From Linanthus parryae (Eukaryota > Streptophyta > Magnoliopsida > Ericales > Polemoniaceae), in assembly GCA_023055425.1 (NCBI GenBank), contig JALGPY010000008.1, positions 22,107,359 to 22,171,358 on the forward strand: a stretch of DNA of 64,000 bases, in the 5' to 3' direction. The notes under the pieces were generated by a model, which saw only the letters and a program-made list of their open reading frames with translations, made no database searches and was not told the DNA's origin. Shown piece by piece: positions 1 through 10,860 of the stretch (within the stretch, counting starts at the first letter, position 1; the number at the start of each line of letters is the position of its first letter). The translations under genes and the position numbers were made by a program.

Positions 1-39
1 TCAACTTCTTATTCTCTTGGTGATATACATTTCTGACAG

Positions 40-153
40 AAACATGAGGAGATGGCTACCAGTCCTAGCCTTGTTCGGAACTGCGTTAGACGTATCACTT
101 GCCAAGCCTATCGTCAAAAGAGCGACGAACGAGACGGAATATATATAGAGTGA
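40..153 (+). CDS. SURNod19 family protein, copy A, last exon only
   Basis: This is the terminal exon of a stress up-regulated Nod 19 (SURNod19) family gene whose other exons lie left of the window. A pyrimidine-rich tract and an AG acceptor end at position 39. The exon encodes 37 residues beginning KHEEMATSPSLVRNC and stops with TGA at 151-153. It matches the last exon of the complete copy (34373-34486) except for one substitution near the end (Ile for Val). The phase agrees with that copy, so copy A may also be functional, but its upstream exons cannot be seen. Confidence 0.85.
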   Translation, partial: KHEEMATSPSLVRNCVRRITCQAYRQKSDERDGIYIE

Positions 154-1604
154 TAGACGCGCAAATGTATTATCCTCATATATATAGTTCCCACAGTTCG
201 ATTGCATAAGAACTGTTTCTGTTGTGAGAATAAATTGGTACTCTCCCTGCTGCTGTTGTGAGAGTAATTTGATACCCTCTCTTATGAGGGAAGGTCCATA
301 CTGTAATATCGTATCTATCAATTTGCTAAATTATGAAATGCATGTATATATATGGCTTGTTAAGTGGAGCAGTTATTTTTGCTTACATGTGGTTTATGTT
401 TCAACCAGATCGAGTAGTGTGAGTACGTACATGCCTAAGAGTATATTTCCATCCATTATGATTCGTTGAACATAACACTCGGTAACTTTGCTCTCATGAG
501 AATAAAATAAAGAGATAGAGTATAATATCGTATGTCTGACACGCTCCAACCGCAAAAGAACTTTTGTCTGTACAACTAATACCTAGCAATGTTGTCAACA
601 GATGTTGATCAGGGAGTGTGTTCAAGTGTGGATAAGTATAAAGACAGGGGTTAGTTTGTAAAATAAAGGGTTTGGTTTGTTAGAAGGTTTTTAGGTAGAG
701 TTAGCTTCTATACTAGCTTGCGACCTTAACATTGTAAATCATGTTTCTGATAGTAACGTAGTTATACATTTCTTCATCTCTGTTTCTTCTCTTTCAGCTT
801 ACTTCACTTTTTGACACTATTCACTGGGTCACTTTGACCCGGTGATTTGGTTGGCAAAACCATACACGAATTTGGTAATCTTTGCATTATCTTGTAGAGT
901 AAACATTACTCTACCATACTATGAAAAATTGTCAAAAAAGTTACATCGTTTTTCTATTCAAATTACCGAGTCATAGTGACTCAATTACGGGTAAAAAAGT
1001 CAAGCGAAGTTGAAAGAGAAGAAACGGAAGTAGTACTAAATAGGTACTCGTATGGAGAGCCAGATATTCTGCATATTTACTTCATTTATTGGAGATACAC
1101 GTTATTAGTTAGGCTTAAAGCTATTTTGTCTTCTATACATATACTTTCAAAATAGTTTCTTTCATTTTCCTCGTTCCATGTCCACTTCAAAATCCAGATA
1201 AACAAGATCAGTCAAAATGATGCTTTAAGGTGTTTGAGCTTTACATTTGAATTCACCCACAGACAAAATATTGACCATCATACAATGGCTTCCCTTCAAC
1301 ACTAAACAAGAGGCGCCCTTATTATCTTTTAGAACATTCTGTAAATAAGTTCTGCACTTGTAAGCTGGATTATTGTTTTAACGACTATTGAACCTAACAA
1401 TAATAAATGAAATTAAATAATAAGAGAAAACTCAAGTGAAAAAGAGAAGGCTTGCTTCCATTCCATGTCAGTTAAGCATACTGTGTTTTGAGTGAAGAAC
1501 ATCGAGGGTTAAGTAATTCCTCTTTGCAAGTAAAGAACCAGACCCGTCTCTAAACTCAAATCCGAAGAAAGCAATATTCCGCAACCAGAAAAAACTTGAC
1601 AAAG

Positions 1605-1609
1605 TTAGG
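1605..1609. other. Empty target site (TTAGG) of the Gypsy insertion present in copy B
   Basis: Copy A reads straight through AAAGTTAGGCATTTGATATC. In copy B the same sequence is split by a 14.9-kb LTR element flanked by TTAGG on both sides (35927-35931 and 50876-50880). This confirms the ends of the element and its 5-bp target-site duplication. Confidence 0.95.
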
Positions 1610-4051
1610 CATTTGATATCTAGCTGTAGAATAGAGCACAGTACCCAAGACATCTAATGTTCCCCTTTCACTTCTAAGTGACTAAAATTAGAAATCGCTT
1701 ATGTATATCATTCCAAATATAAATTTACTCAATGCACTAAAGATCTTCAAGCACGACGAAGAAATTCAAGTGATGGTACCCAGAAAAGGTAAAGTATTGA
1801 GCAAGAGCTCAAGCATAGACTTTACCATTCTGTTGATTGAGGTATAAACCTGTGCACTTTAGACAAATCAATCGAAATATAAAAAGAAAAAAAAAGCATG
1901 GCCAAACTTTGTCAGAACGTGCGTATCAACAAATGACTGACTTGTGACACATGACAATGGTGGAGCTGAAAATCCTATAAATCAATGAAAATTCTCAAGG
2001 GTCAGATTCGTTATTGATGGGTGAACTGATTAGGAAGGTAGTTCAAATTAATTGGAAAAATTATTAATCTAACGGTTATTAAAGACTTATGTGATCTTTT
2101 CTGTTGTTAAGCAAAAATAATCTAGCATATAGTAGTATGTCATTGCCGGATAACATCATATAAACCCTACAATTAACCTCTTACTCGATGAAGTTGTTCA
2201 TCGAAGTACATGAAAATGACGCTATTATATGAAATCTGATGTGTTGTAAGTACAACATATTCCTAATGCCATAGGATAGCATTTCACAGTCTTTGATTAT
2301 TGAAACACATGAAGTCAAAAAATAGAAAAATTACAGTTCAGTATTTAACAAATGTAACAGGGATATGATTTCACCAGAAATATAAGTCATATTCCCAAGA
2401 GATAGGGCAAAGTCTTCATATGCTATGCTTACCATAAACCATTTCCATTACACCGATCTGGCACCTTGTAAACACCTAGGATGCAATCAATTATTCATTA
2501 ATCGACATATAAGATTGTAATAGATTTTATGTTAACAGTTTAGCTTACAAAATATGACTGATATTATAGTTTGCTAAAACCAAATGTACTAAACATCAAA
2601 GATCTTTCCTCAAAAAAAAAAAAAAAAAAAAATCAAAGATCCGGCAGACCAACCATTTGCTTGTTGCACAAGGACACAAAAATACTCAAGCACCAGAATC
2701 AGAATGCAAATTGGTCCATGTAATGGCACGACACTTGAGAGACGTTTGGCTATTCCAAGTTGCAATTCATTTGGCACTCAAAGGGACGTTCTAAGCTACA
2801 ATTCATTGGCTCTCAAATGGACATTTTAAAATTACAACTTGATTTTTATCTAAACCATGAAGTAAAAAAAAACATACCTTAAATTGTGGATGGTTTTGTG
2901 TCACACAAAAGCGGTCATGATTAACAGTGTATAACAATGTGGTCATGTCAATCTAGAATTAGAAAATTGAATTAAATAAATTCACCTACCCATACAGTGA
3001 TATCTAGGGTTTCCCGAAAGACAAATAAGTAGAGAGAGCATACCTTCCATTATTTATCTTCCTTCGATAGAGCTATCCAGGAATGATCTTTACACTCATC
3101 CATAATTATCTAAATGTGCTTACATCTGATCCAATCACTATTTTTGTTTTATCTTCTTATCAGACTGATATCTGATTTCTTTGTTTGAATCAGCAGAGGC
3201 CGCCAAATCATAGAATCACACAGGTCATAACCAGTCCCCAAAGGTTCACACATACGGCACAAAAAATCTTAATAGAACATCTATGTATCTAGAACAAATC
3301 CGATTCAGGGAGGAGAGATAAAGGACGGCCATAATTTGACACATTCAATGAACTTTGATCACAAGAGAGATGCGGTTGGATACGTTTTTAGAGACGTAGA
3401 TAGACGAGTCGTTTGGTGAAACCGTGCAGGGGTCTATAGTAATTAAAACATTTTATTGACGAGCTTTTTGTTAATAAACATCTTAGGAACACATTGTGAA
3501 TCTTCAATCTTGTCAAAGATTGGCATGTTTCTATATTTGTGAGAGTGCAAAACCCAGTTCTAATTAGCCCCAAATCGCCATCACAATTTCAAATGTCATT
3601 ATTTGAGACTTCATCCTTTAAGGGTTTTTCAGCAAACTTCAACTTACTCCTACAACACGTCGACTAAAACTTCTGGGTTTTACTTGTGAAACCCACCTCA
3701 ACCAACATTACAATCGCGAGTTCGATCAGATTTCATCGCCACAAACTGGATTTTCAGAACCAATTTATGAATTCCTCCGAAACCAGAGATGGAATTAATT
3801 ATCTTAGCATAATCAAAACCACCACTGACTATTTCAAAAAAAAAAAAACACCACCACAGACAACGATGAAAACCGCCATTGTCGTCTTTGCTCGCAAGTT
3901 CGTATATGAGAAAAGAGAGGGTTGAGCTCCGCGACCTTCAATTTTGGAGTCGCAAAAGTTCCATCCAAGTTGCAGCAGATTAGTTTAAGTTAAAGACAAA
4001 GATTAGGCAACAAAAAGAACAACAAAAAACATGTGAAAGTCAAGAAGCTAT

Positions 4052-4430
4052 CCTTGAACCTGTGCATTGATTGGCTTTTCAGGCTCTAGAGTTTGCTTGA
4101 AGTGTTAAGAATCTTTGTTTCCGTTCCACAACTTTGTTTCAGAATCGTGCCAAGGGGAAGGGGAGAGACGTTCAGGCTCCAGGCTTTGCTTGAAGCGTTG
4201 AAGAATCGTCGTTTCCATGCAACTGCTTCCTTTCAGAATCCTTGAACCTGTGCATTGATTGGCTTTTCATGCTCTACGGTTTGCTTGAAGTGTTAAGAAT
4301 ATTTGTTTCTGTTCCACAAATTTGTTTCAGAATCGTGCCAAGGGGAAGGGGAGAGATGTTCAGGCTCCAAGCTTTGTTTGAAGCGTTGAAGAATCGTCGT
4401 TTCCATGCAACTGCTTCCTTTCAGAATCGT
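4052..4430. repeat. Tandem duplication of a ~188-bp segment
   Basis: Two adjacent copies start at 4052 and 4240, each beginning CCTTGAACCTGTGCATTG. The same doubled segment is in copy B (53401 and 53576), so this small duplication is older than the large one. Confidence 0.85.
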
Positions 4431-4611
4431 GCCAAGGTGAAGGGGGAGAGACATGACATGTGTGGGTTTTTTATGGGATGAGGGTAGTATGGGTATTGTA
4501 AAACTATTAGTGTCAAAAAATACCGCTGTAAACTTTTAAATAGTAGAGATAGAGATATCAGAGCCTGCGCCCAACAGAAAGGGCGTTTCTGATAAGATTT
4601 CACATTAACAA

Positions 4612-5888
4612 TGGCTGAAACTACCGGTTCTTCATCATCTCTAGCTATTGATCTGCAGGCTGGACTTCGGTTTTGGCCTTGCAAACCTCAATTCCTCGGC
4701 CTAGTTAGTAAATACTCCGATTTTTTCCGTTTAATACCCGTCCGTACGTATAAATGAAAAATACTTCCGTATTTCGTACTATTGTTGGACCTAATGAACA
4801 ATACTCGAATTTTTGAGCAAAAAAATATAATACTCGTATTTCACGTTTTAACGTACAATACTTCCGAATAAAACTTCTTGAAAACAATATTGCAGTTAAT
4901 AAATTATCATCCATAATAGTGCAACTTTTAGTAATTAGTTGTTATTAAATATTTTCTTATTTTTTGTCTATTTTAAATATTTATTGTTATAAATATTTAC
5001 AAATATTATTATAAAACTCTAAAAACAATAAGTTAAAATAACTATAATTATATATATGTGTGTTTATGTTCATGCATCTTGAGTCTTATTTTTTATATTA
5101 TTAAGTTTTAAAATAATAAACGTTTAAGATTAGAGAATGCGTAGTAACTTATTTTCACCGAAGTATTTGAATAGTATGATTTTATTTTACACAAGTAATT
5201 AGTCACGAGTAAATAGTGTATATATCATAAATGTTTTACGAATTATTTTCAAATATTTTATAAACATCTGAAAAGATGGAAATGTGTGACACAACGAACT
5301 CATTATATATTATAAAATACTAAGAAATGCACCCGTATTTTTAATTCCGAATGAATAACTAGTATACGAACTATACACGTACGTATAGAAAACTCGAATT
5401 AATCAAATCGCGTATTTTTAAGCCGAATTTTTACTAACGCATTTTTAACGTAAAATCGTATAATACACGTACGTACCGTATCACGTTTTTATTTCCGTCC
5501 CTTATTTACTAACTATGGTCTCGGTTCAATTGAAGGTTGATTCTGCAAATTACATGATCTAGAAAGAGCAGGTCGCCAATCTTGAGGCTAATGATCTTCC
5601 GGCGGTGACTTCAATCACTACCTCCGGCGACGATGTCAAATATTCTCTGTCACAACCGTACCTAATCCAGCTTGTCGTGAGTGGATTAAACTTGATCAGC
5701 ATCTCTGTTCTTTTCTCATTGCATCCATAACACATGTTGATCTTCCTCTCGTATTCCATCTTGATTTTGCAAATGCAATTTGGACTAAATTGGAAACTCG
5801 TTTGCGTCCGTTTTCGGATCACATCTTCATCAGCTCAAGGCATATCTATGATCTCTATCCAAAGGATCTCAATTTGTTTCCAAGCATC
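4612..5888 (+). pseudogene. Copia gag relic (copy A)
   Basis: A degenerate start of a Ty1/Copia gag. A sequence resembling the tRNA-Met primer-binding site (ATCAGAGCC) lies at about 4558-4566. It is followed by an ATG at 4612, an Asn-Tyr-Met core near 5548-5560, and gag-like peptides such as FANAIWTKLETRL near 5764-5800. The frame is broken by point stops and shifts and by an 819-bp TIR insertion at 4700-5518. The same relic in copy B lacks that insertion but carries a small Gypsy derivative. It is not functional. Confidence 0.7.
4700..5518. mobile_element. 819-bp TIR element present only in copy A
   Basis: In copy B the flanks are directly joined (CCTCGGTTCAATTG). In A they are separated by 819 A+T-rich bp. 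The ends are inverted repeats: CCTAGTTAGTAAATA at the left and TATTTACTAACTATGG at the right. The flanks are CCTCGG and TCTCGG, an imperfect target duplication. The inner ends share CGTACGTA-rich motifs. No transposase reading frame is present, so it is non-autonomous. The superfamily is uncertain; hAT-like is possible, but the TSD length is not clear. Confidence 0.75.
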
Positions 5889-6126
5889 TTTTACCCCTCG
5901 TAACGATCGAGCACACACACGAGGGTTTTCAACTCAATACACGGAAATAAAAACACTAGAACATTTAATATTCTTCTTGATTGCATAAACTGGGGGATTA
6001 CAAATACTCAAATAGACAATTAACCTAACCCTAACCTAACGTGCTTAGCCCGGATAAAAAATTAAATAAATAATAATTGTACAACTAAAAAACTAAATTG
6101 ATAATTTTGATACGAGGCCCGTATCA
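5889..6126 (-). mobile_element. 238-bp LTR of a Gypsy deletion derivative (copy A remnant)
   Basis: This is the same length and sequence family as the two LTRs of the small Gypsy derivative at 54397-55725. It inserted at the same base of the Copia gag relic (flank GCATC, 5884-5888), so the insertion is older than the A/B duplication. After the LTR only about 19 internal bases remain, including a polypurine tract in minus orientation, before the sequence switches to Copia leader DNA near 6155. The TG start has decayed to TT. Confidence 0.8.
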
Positions 6127-6205
6127 ACTTCCCCCACGCTTGAAACTAAATTGATAATTTTGGGCGTTTCTTCGAGTTTTCACTCAGTTTATTTCTGACC
6201 TCACT

Positions 6206-7199
6206 ATGAACACTCCGCCCGCGCAACCCTCTGGCGATCTTTTCACCGGAGTTCATGGAGGACTTGATCCGTCATCTCCCTATTTTCTGTCAGCATCGGA
6301 TAATCCCGGCCATCTTCTTGTATCTCAGATTCTCAATGACACAAATTACTATCCATGGAAGAGATCCATGGCAGTTGCTCTAGATGCCAAGAATAAGCTG
6401 TGTTTTGTGGACGAGTATGTGCCACAACCAGATCCTACTTCTGAAAATGCCAAGATTTGGCGCCGATGCGATAGCATGGTGATCTCTTGGCTTCTTAACT
6501 CTCTCTCACCGGAAATAGCTGGAAGTGTGGTTTATCGGACCACCTCACGCGAAATCTGGGTTGACTTGAAGGAGCGTTTTTCTCAAGGTAATAAACCCAG
6601 AATTTATCTATTGAGCACTATGATTTCTGAGTTAGAACAAGGTGATCTCATTGTGACATCCTACTATACCAAGCTAAGAACACTTTGGAAGGAATTGATG
6701 AATTACAAATGTCTCCCTTCATGTACTTGTGGGCATTTAGACGCCGTCTTGAATCCGCATGATGAAGAACGAATTATGAAGTTTTTGATGGGTCTTAATT
6801 CCCAGTTTTCAGCTGTTAGGGAACAAATATTGCTCAGCCCAGTCCCTCTTTGAACCATGTCTTCTCTAAGGTTATTCAACATGAAAATCAAATTGCTCTT
6901 GGTAGTTCTGTATTGGGAATGCAGCCAAATGCCAACATGGGAATGATGGTCTCTTCTGCACCTGATGTGCATCAAGCCAATTATGTGAACCATATGAGCA
7001 ATGTGGGATACAAATCACATAACAAGTCTAAGTTGTCTTGTACTCATTGTCATGGTACTGGACACACTAAAGACAAATGCTGGAAATTACATGGGTATCC
7101 AGCTAATTACAGACCTAAGAATAAGACCAGTTACACTACCTACAATGCTAATGTCAATGCTGTTAATGGTACTGATGGGAATGTGCAACACTCACAATA
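6206..7199 (+). pseudogene. Copia gag (frameshifted)
   Basis: Gag polyprotein of the Copia element. The first 215 codons (6206-6853) carry the N-terminal gag domain typical of plant Copia elements, with NDTNYYPWKRSMAVAL near residues 47-62 and RIYLLSTMISELEQGD further on. A frameshift near 6850 moves the reading to 6850-7200. There a CCHC zinc knuckle, CTHCHGTGHTKDKC, sits at about 7039-7080. The copy at 61448 reads the same N-terminus, which supports the ATG at 6206. Gag would package element RNA into virus-like particles in the cytoplasm, but this copy is broken. Confidence 0.88.
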
Positions 7200-8978
7200 A
7201 TGTGGAGTTTTCTGCTGCTCAATGTCAACAAATAGCCTCTTTGATCAGCTCACAACTACAAGGCCTTAGAACTTCTGCTTCTTCACCAAAAAGTGTAGAT
7301 GGTTCTGTATCATCCTATGATCCTCATAACACTTCACTAAATTCTCATTATGAGCATCCACTTGTCAGCAACAAGAATGATGCTTCAACTGGATGCTCAA
7401 TGCATTTCTTAGGAGGTGTTATCAGCACATACTCTCTTCAAGTTGGATTAAATGATGGTGATATCTCAAGACATGCTTGGATTATGGATAGTGGAGCAAC
7501 TGACCACATTTGCTCACATGTCCGCCTTCTCAAAGATGCTATTGCAGTTTCTAACACTTCAGTGCACCTTCCTAATGGTAAGACTGTGAAGATATCTCAC
7601 ATTGGAAAGTTTGTCATCAATGACACACTCACATTGAACAATGTCTTATGTGTTTCAGATTTTAGATTTTGATCTTTTATCAGTGTCACAACTCACAAAT
7701 AACAAACAGTGTTTATTTGTGTGTGATATGGATAGCTGCATCTTGCTTGATTCCACCACCAAAATTATTCTTGGAAAGGGGTATAAGAAGGGAGGTATGT
7801 ATCACCTAAATCAAGGAAATCAAAGTGTATCTAATGCTCTAGTTACATCTCCTTACCTTGGAAAGATTGATGTTTGGCATATGAGATTAGGACACCCATC
7901 TTTCAATAAGATGAATCAACTTTCTTCATTGCTTAATATCCTACATTGGCAGAAAACACTCACTGCACAGTGTGTCCTCTAGCCAAACATCAAAGGCTTC
8001 CTTTTTCAAAAAGAAATAATATCTCCAATGTGATCTTCAGCTACATCCACTGTGACACTTGGGGTCCATACCAAACTCCAACACATGACGGTTGCAAGTA
8101 TTTACTTACTATTGTAGATGATGCTTCAAGATCTACACGGATCTATCTGATGAAGAATATATCTGAAGCTCAAGAACTCATACTTAATTTCTGTGCTTTT
8201 GTGACTACTCAATTCAATGCTACTGTGAGCACAATTAGAACTGATCAAGCTCCTGAACTAGAGCTTGCTAATTTCTGCAAAGAAAGGGGTATTTTTCATG
8301 AATTTAGCAGTGTTGCTACTCCTCAACAAAACTCAGTTGTTGAGAGAAAGCATCAACACCTTCTATATGTTGCAAGGGCACTTAGATTCTAATCAAATGT
8401 GCCAATCAAATTCTGTGGTTATTGTGTTCTAGTTGCTGCACATTTAATCAACACGATTCCTTCTCCAAAGCTCAAAAACAGATCTCCTTTTGAAGTTATA
8501 TACAAGCACAAGCCAGATTATCATTCTCTCAAGGTATTTTGGTTGCTTTTGTTATGCATCCACACTCAGTCATGGAAGGTCAAAGTTTGATGCAAGAGCT
8601 GTTGAATGTGTGTTTATGGGATATATTTTTGTAATCAAAGGTTATAAACTGTATGATCTTCTCAATTCAGTTTTCATAATATCTAGAGATGTGGTATTTC
8701 ATGAAACCACTTTTCCCTTTCGAAACTCCACATTTACCTCTCCCACTGATACTGCTTGTCTACCAAACCTTGTCCCAGATTTCTTGATACCATCATCACA
8801 TATTCACAATCAGAATTCATTACCCACATCAAATGAAATTCTTTCTTCATCCTCACCACTTATACCACCACCATCACCACCTTTACCACCTCCTTCTAGA
8901 ACAGTCTCTCATTACACCAGACACTCTGAGAGAACAGTCAAACTACCACCACATCTTAAAGATTTTGTTCTTGCATAG
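7200..8978 (+). pseudogene. Copia pol, protease and integrase part (broken)
   Basis: This continues the polyprotein in shifted frames. The aspartic protease motif WIMDSGATDHI is at about 7480-7512. A GAG-pre-integrase segment follows (WHMRLGHPSFNK, about 7876-7911), with an HHCC-type zinc finger disrupted by a frameshift near 7946. The integrase core shows its three catalytic acidic residues in IHCDTWGP, IRTDQAPE and NSVVERKH. There is a stop at about 8390-8392 and another frameshift near 8540. The C-terminal region after 8700 is proline and serine rich, as in many Copia IN tails. It cannot yield a full integrase. Confidence 0.88.
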
Positions 8979-10578
8979 CCTAGAGGATCCAAACACCATC
9001 TTTTTTCTGCTATTATTACATATGTCCCTATAGAGCCCTTTAGTGTCTATGAAGTATCTCAATACCAAGAATGGAGAGATGCTATGAAGACTAAGCTTGA
9101 TGCTCTGGTTCTTGATGAAACATGGACTATTGTACCAATGCCTACAGATCAGAAGGTGGTAGGCTGCAAGTGGGTTTTCAAAACTAAATTCAAGGCAGAT
9201 GGCTCTTTGGAAAGACACAAAGTCAGATAGGTGACTAAGGGATACACTCAAACAGAGGGAGTTGATTTCTTTGACACTTTCTCACCAGTTGCAAAATTTC
9301 CCACACTTAAATGCCTTATTGCTCTTGCTGTTATGAATAACTGGTCTCTTATGCAATTGGATGTTAATAATGCCTTCCTACATGGGGAATTGACAGAGAA
9401 AGTTTTTATGACACTTCCTGAAGGGTATGCAGCTCCATCCCACATCACCTCTCCAGTGTGTTTACTTCACAAAGCCTTATATGGCCTGAAACAAGCCTCC
9501 AGACAGTGGTTTTCAAAGTTTTCTTCCACTCTTTTACAACTAGGTTTCACACAGTGCAAAAGTGACTACACTCTTTTTTCTCAAAAGCAGCAAAGTATTC
9601 TCATGATCCTCCTAGTTTATGTAGATGATATTCTACTGGTTGGGAATGATTTCAGAGCTCTTAGTGATTTCAAAGTTCTTCTCAACCAACAATTCCAATT
9701 GAAAGATTTGGGTCATCTACATTATTTTCTTGGCTTTGAGTTTGCTAGAACCAGCTCAGGGATCTTTATGTCTCAGACACAGTTTGCCAAACAAATTTTA
9801 ATTGAATCTGGTTATGACAATTGTAAGGCTGCACCAGCTCCCATGTTAACAGCAAGCCATCTTAGCTCTACTTCTTGTGATCCTCTTTCAGCTGAGGAAT
9901 CCAGTCTCTATAGGAAGTATATTGGCAAGTTATTGTATCTTTGTAACTCCAGGCTAGACTTGACTTATGCCACACATAAATTGTCTCAGTTCATGTCACA
10001 ACCAACCTCTGAGCCCAAAATTTCTCTTCATCACATCTTCAGATACATACAAGGTACTACTCATCTTGGCCTTTTCTTTTCCGCATCCAAGGATGCATAA
10101 CACTGCTTTTGCTGATTCTGACTGAGGAGGCTGCATTGACACTAGAAGATCAACTAGTGGTTATTTAGTTTTTCTTGGTAATTCTCTTATCTCTTGGAAA
10201 TGCAAGAAGCAAAAGGTGGTGGCTAGAAGTTCTGCAGAAGCAGAATACAGAAGTCTTGCCTTGGTAGCCTGTGAGTTACAGTGGTTATCTTCCTTATTTG
10301 CTGAGCTGGATGTTTATCTTCCCTCTCGTCCTACAGTATATTGTGATAATAGTCCTGCTATTCACATTGCCAACAACCCCATTCTACATGAGAAGACTAA
10401 ACGTATTGACCTTGACTGTCATTTGATCTGGGATCTTGTTCAAGCAGGCACCATCTTGCTTCATCATGTCTCCAGTGACAATCAGCTTGCAGATTTCTTA
10501 ACCAAACCTCTCTCAACTCCACTATTCAAAAATCTTAGTGGCAAGTTGGCAGTGACACCAGACCACTGCTCAACTTGA
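8979..10578 (+). pseudogene. Copia pol, reverse transcriptase and RNase H (broken)
   Basis: The RT begins near 9058 (YQEWRDAMKTKLDAL). A stop in the fingers region (9228-9230) precedes the main open stretch 9231-10100, which carries LDVNNAFLHG and the catalytic YVDDILL box at about 9619-9639. A frameshift near 10098 separates it from RNase H, read at 10216-10578, with SSAEAEYRSL, CDNSPAIHIA and LADFLTKPL. The last codons run into the polypurine tract before the LTR. This follows the Copia order of IN before RT. Confidence 0.9.
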
Positions 10579-10586
10579 GGGGGGAG

Positions 10587-10860
10587 TATTGGATTTGCAG
10601 TTTGAAATTGAAATAAAATTTGTGGTTCTTATTGTAATTTTTCTTTAGTTGCTTAGTGTTACGGTGTCGTTTGTTTCTTTGCATTTCTGTTTCAGACTGG
10701 TACACGTGTCACCCTCTCATTGGGAGTGGCACGTGGTTCCGTTGTGTTTTTCCTCCTTATCACCATTACGGCGTGGGAGAGCTAATTGAGTTGTTCTTCT
10801 CATACTTCTCCATTTTTGATTTCTGCGTTTCTTCTTCTTTCAATTCTGCTCAACTTAATA
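10587..10860 (+). repeat. 3' LTR of the Copia element (TA...TA termini)
   Basis: A 274-bp LTR preceded by the polypurine tract TTGAGGGGGGAG. Its boundaries come from the homologous LTR at 61071-61344, which is followed directly by the tRNA-Met primer-binding site. The ends read TATTGG...TTAATA, that is non-canonical 5'-TA...TA-3' termini with a short inverted repeat, instead of TG...CA. The base after the LTR is 10861. Confidence 0.85.

Larger units (their letters stand above)
154..4611. other. Non-coding DNA downstream of SURNod19 copy A
   Basis: I recognise no gene here. The first ~350 bp are probably 3' UTR, with AATAAA-like hexamers near 505-512. The stretch is shared with copy B. It includes an A19 tract at about 2611-2630 flanked by direct repeats (ATCAAAGATC), and at 1605-1609 the intact TTAGG site into which the Gypsy element of copy B inserted. 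Around 3570-3950 the minus strand could be the 5' region of a lost gene, but no continuous reading frame supports that. Confidence 0.5.
1..6126. repeat. Duplicated block, copy A (SURNod19 3' end plus downstream DNA)
   Basis: This block is collinear and nearly identical with 34334-35931 plus 50881-54634. By eye, divergence is a few percent or less with small indels. It starts inside the last intron of a SURNod19 gene and runs through non-coding DNA into a Copia gag relic and a 238-bp LTR. Only A carries an 819-bp TIR element (4700-5518) and only B carries the 14.9-kb Gypsy element. Without those two insertions the copies are about 5.3 kb each (5307 and 5352 bp). The duplication extends left of the window, because SURNod19 copy A is cut by the window edge. 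Confidence 0.93.
6155..10860 (+). mobile_element. Ty1/Copia element lacking its 5' LTR
   Basis: A degraded Copia element with the order leader, gag, PR, IN, RT, RNase H, polypurine tract, 3' LTR. It aligns closely with the second, truncated copy at 60496-61896, which supplies the missing LTR, primer-binding site and leader for comparison. Homology to that leader begins at about 6155, so the 5' LTR and PBS are deleted. At least five frameshifts and several stop codons make it non-autonomous. Confidence 0.93.

Noticed and set aside
1468..1653. Minus-strand ORF conserved between duplicated copies (1468-1653 and 35752-35930)
   Set aside because: Conservation is explained by the recent duplication. 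No domain, start context or codon signal supports a gene.
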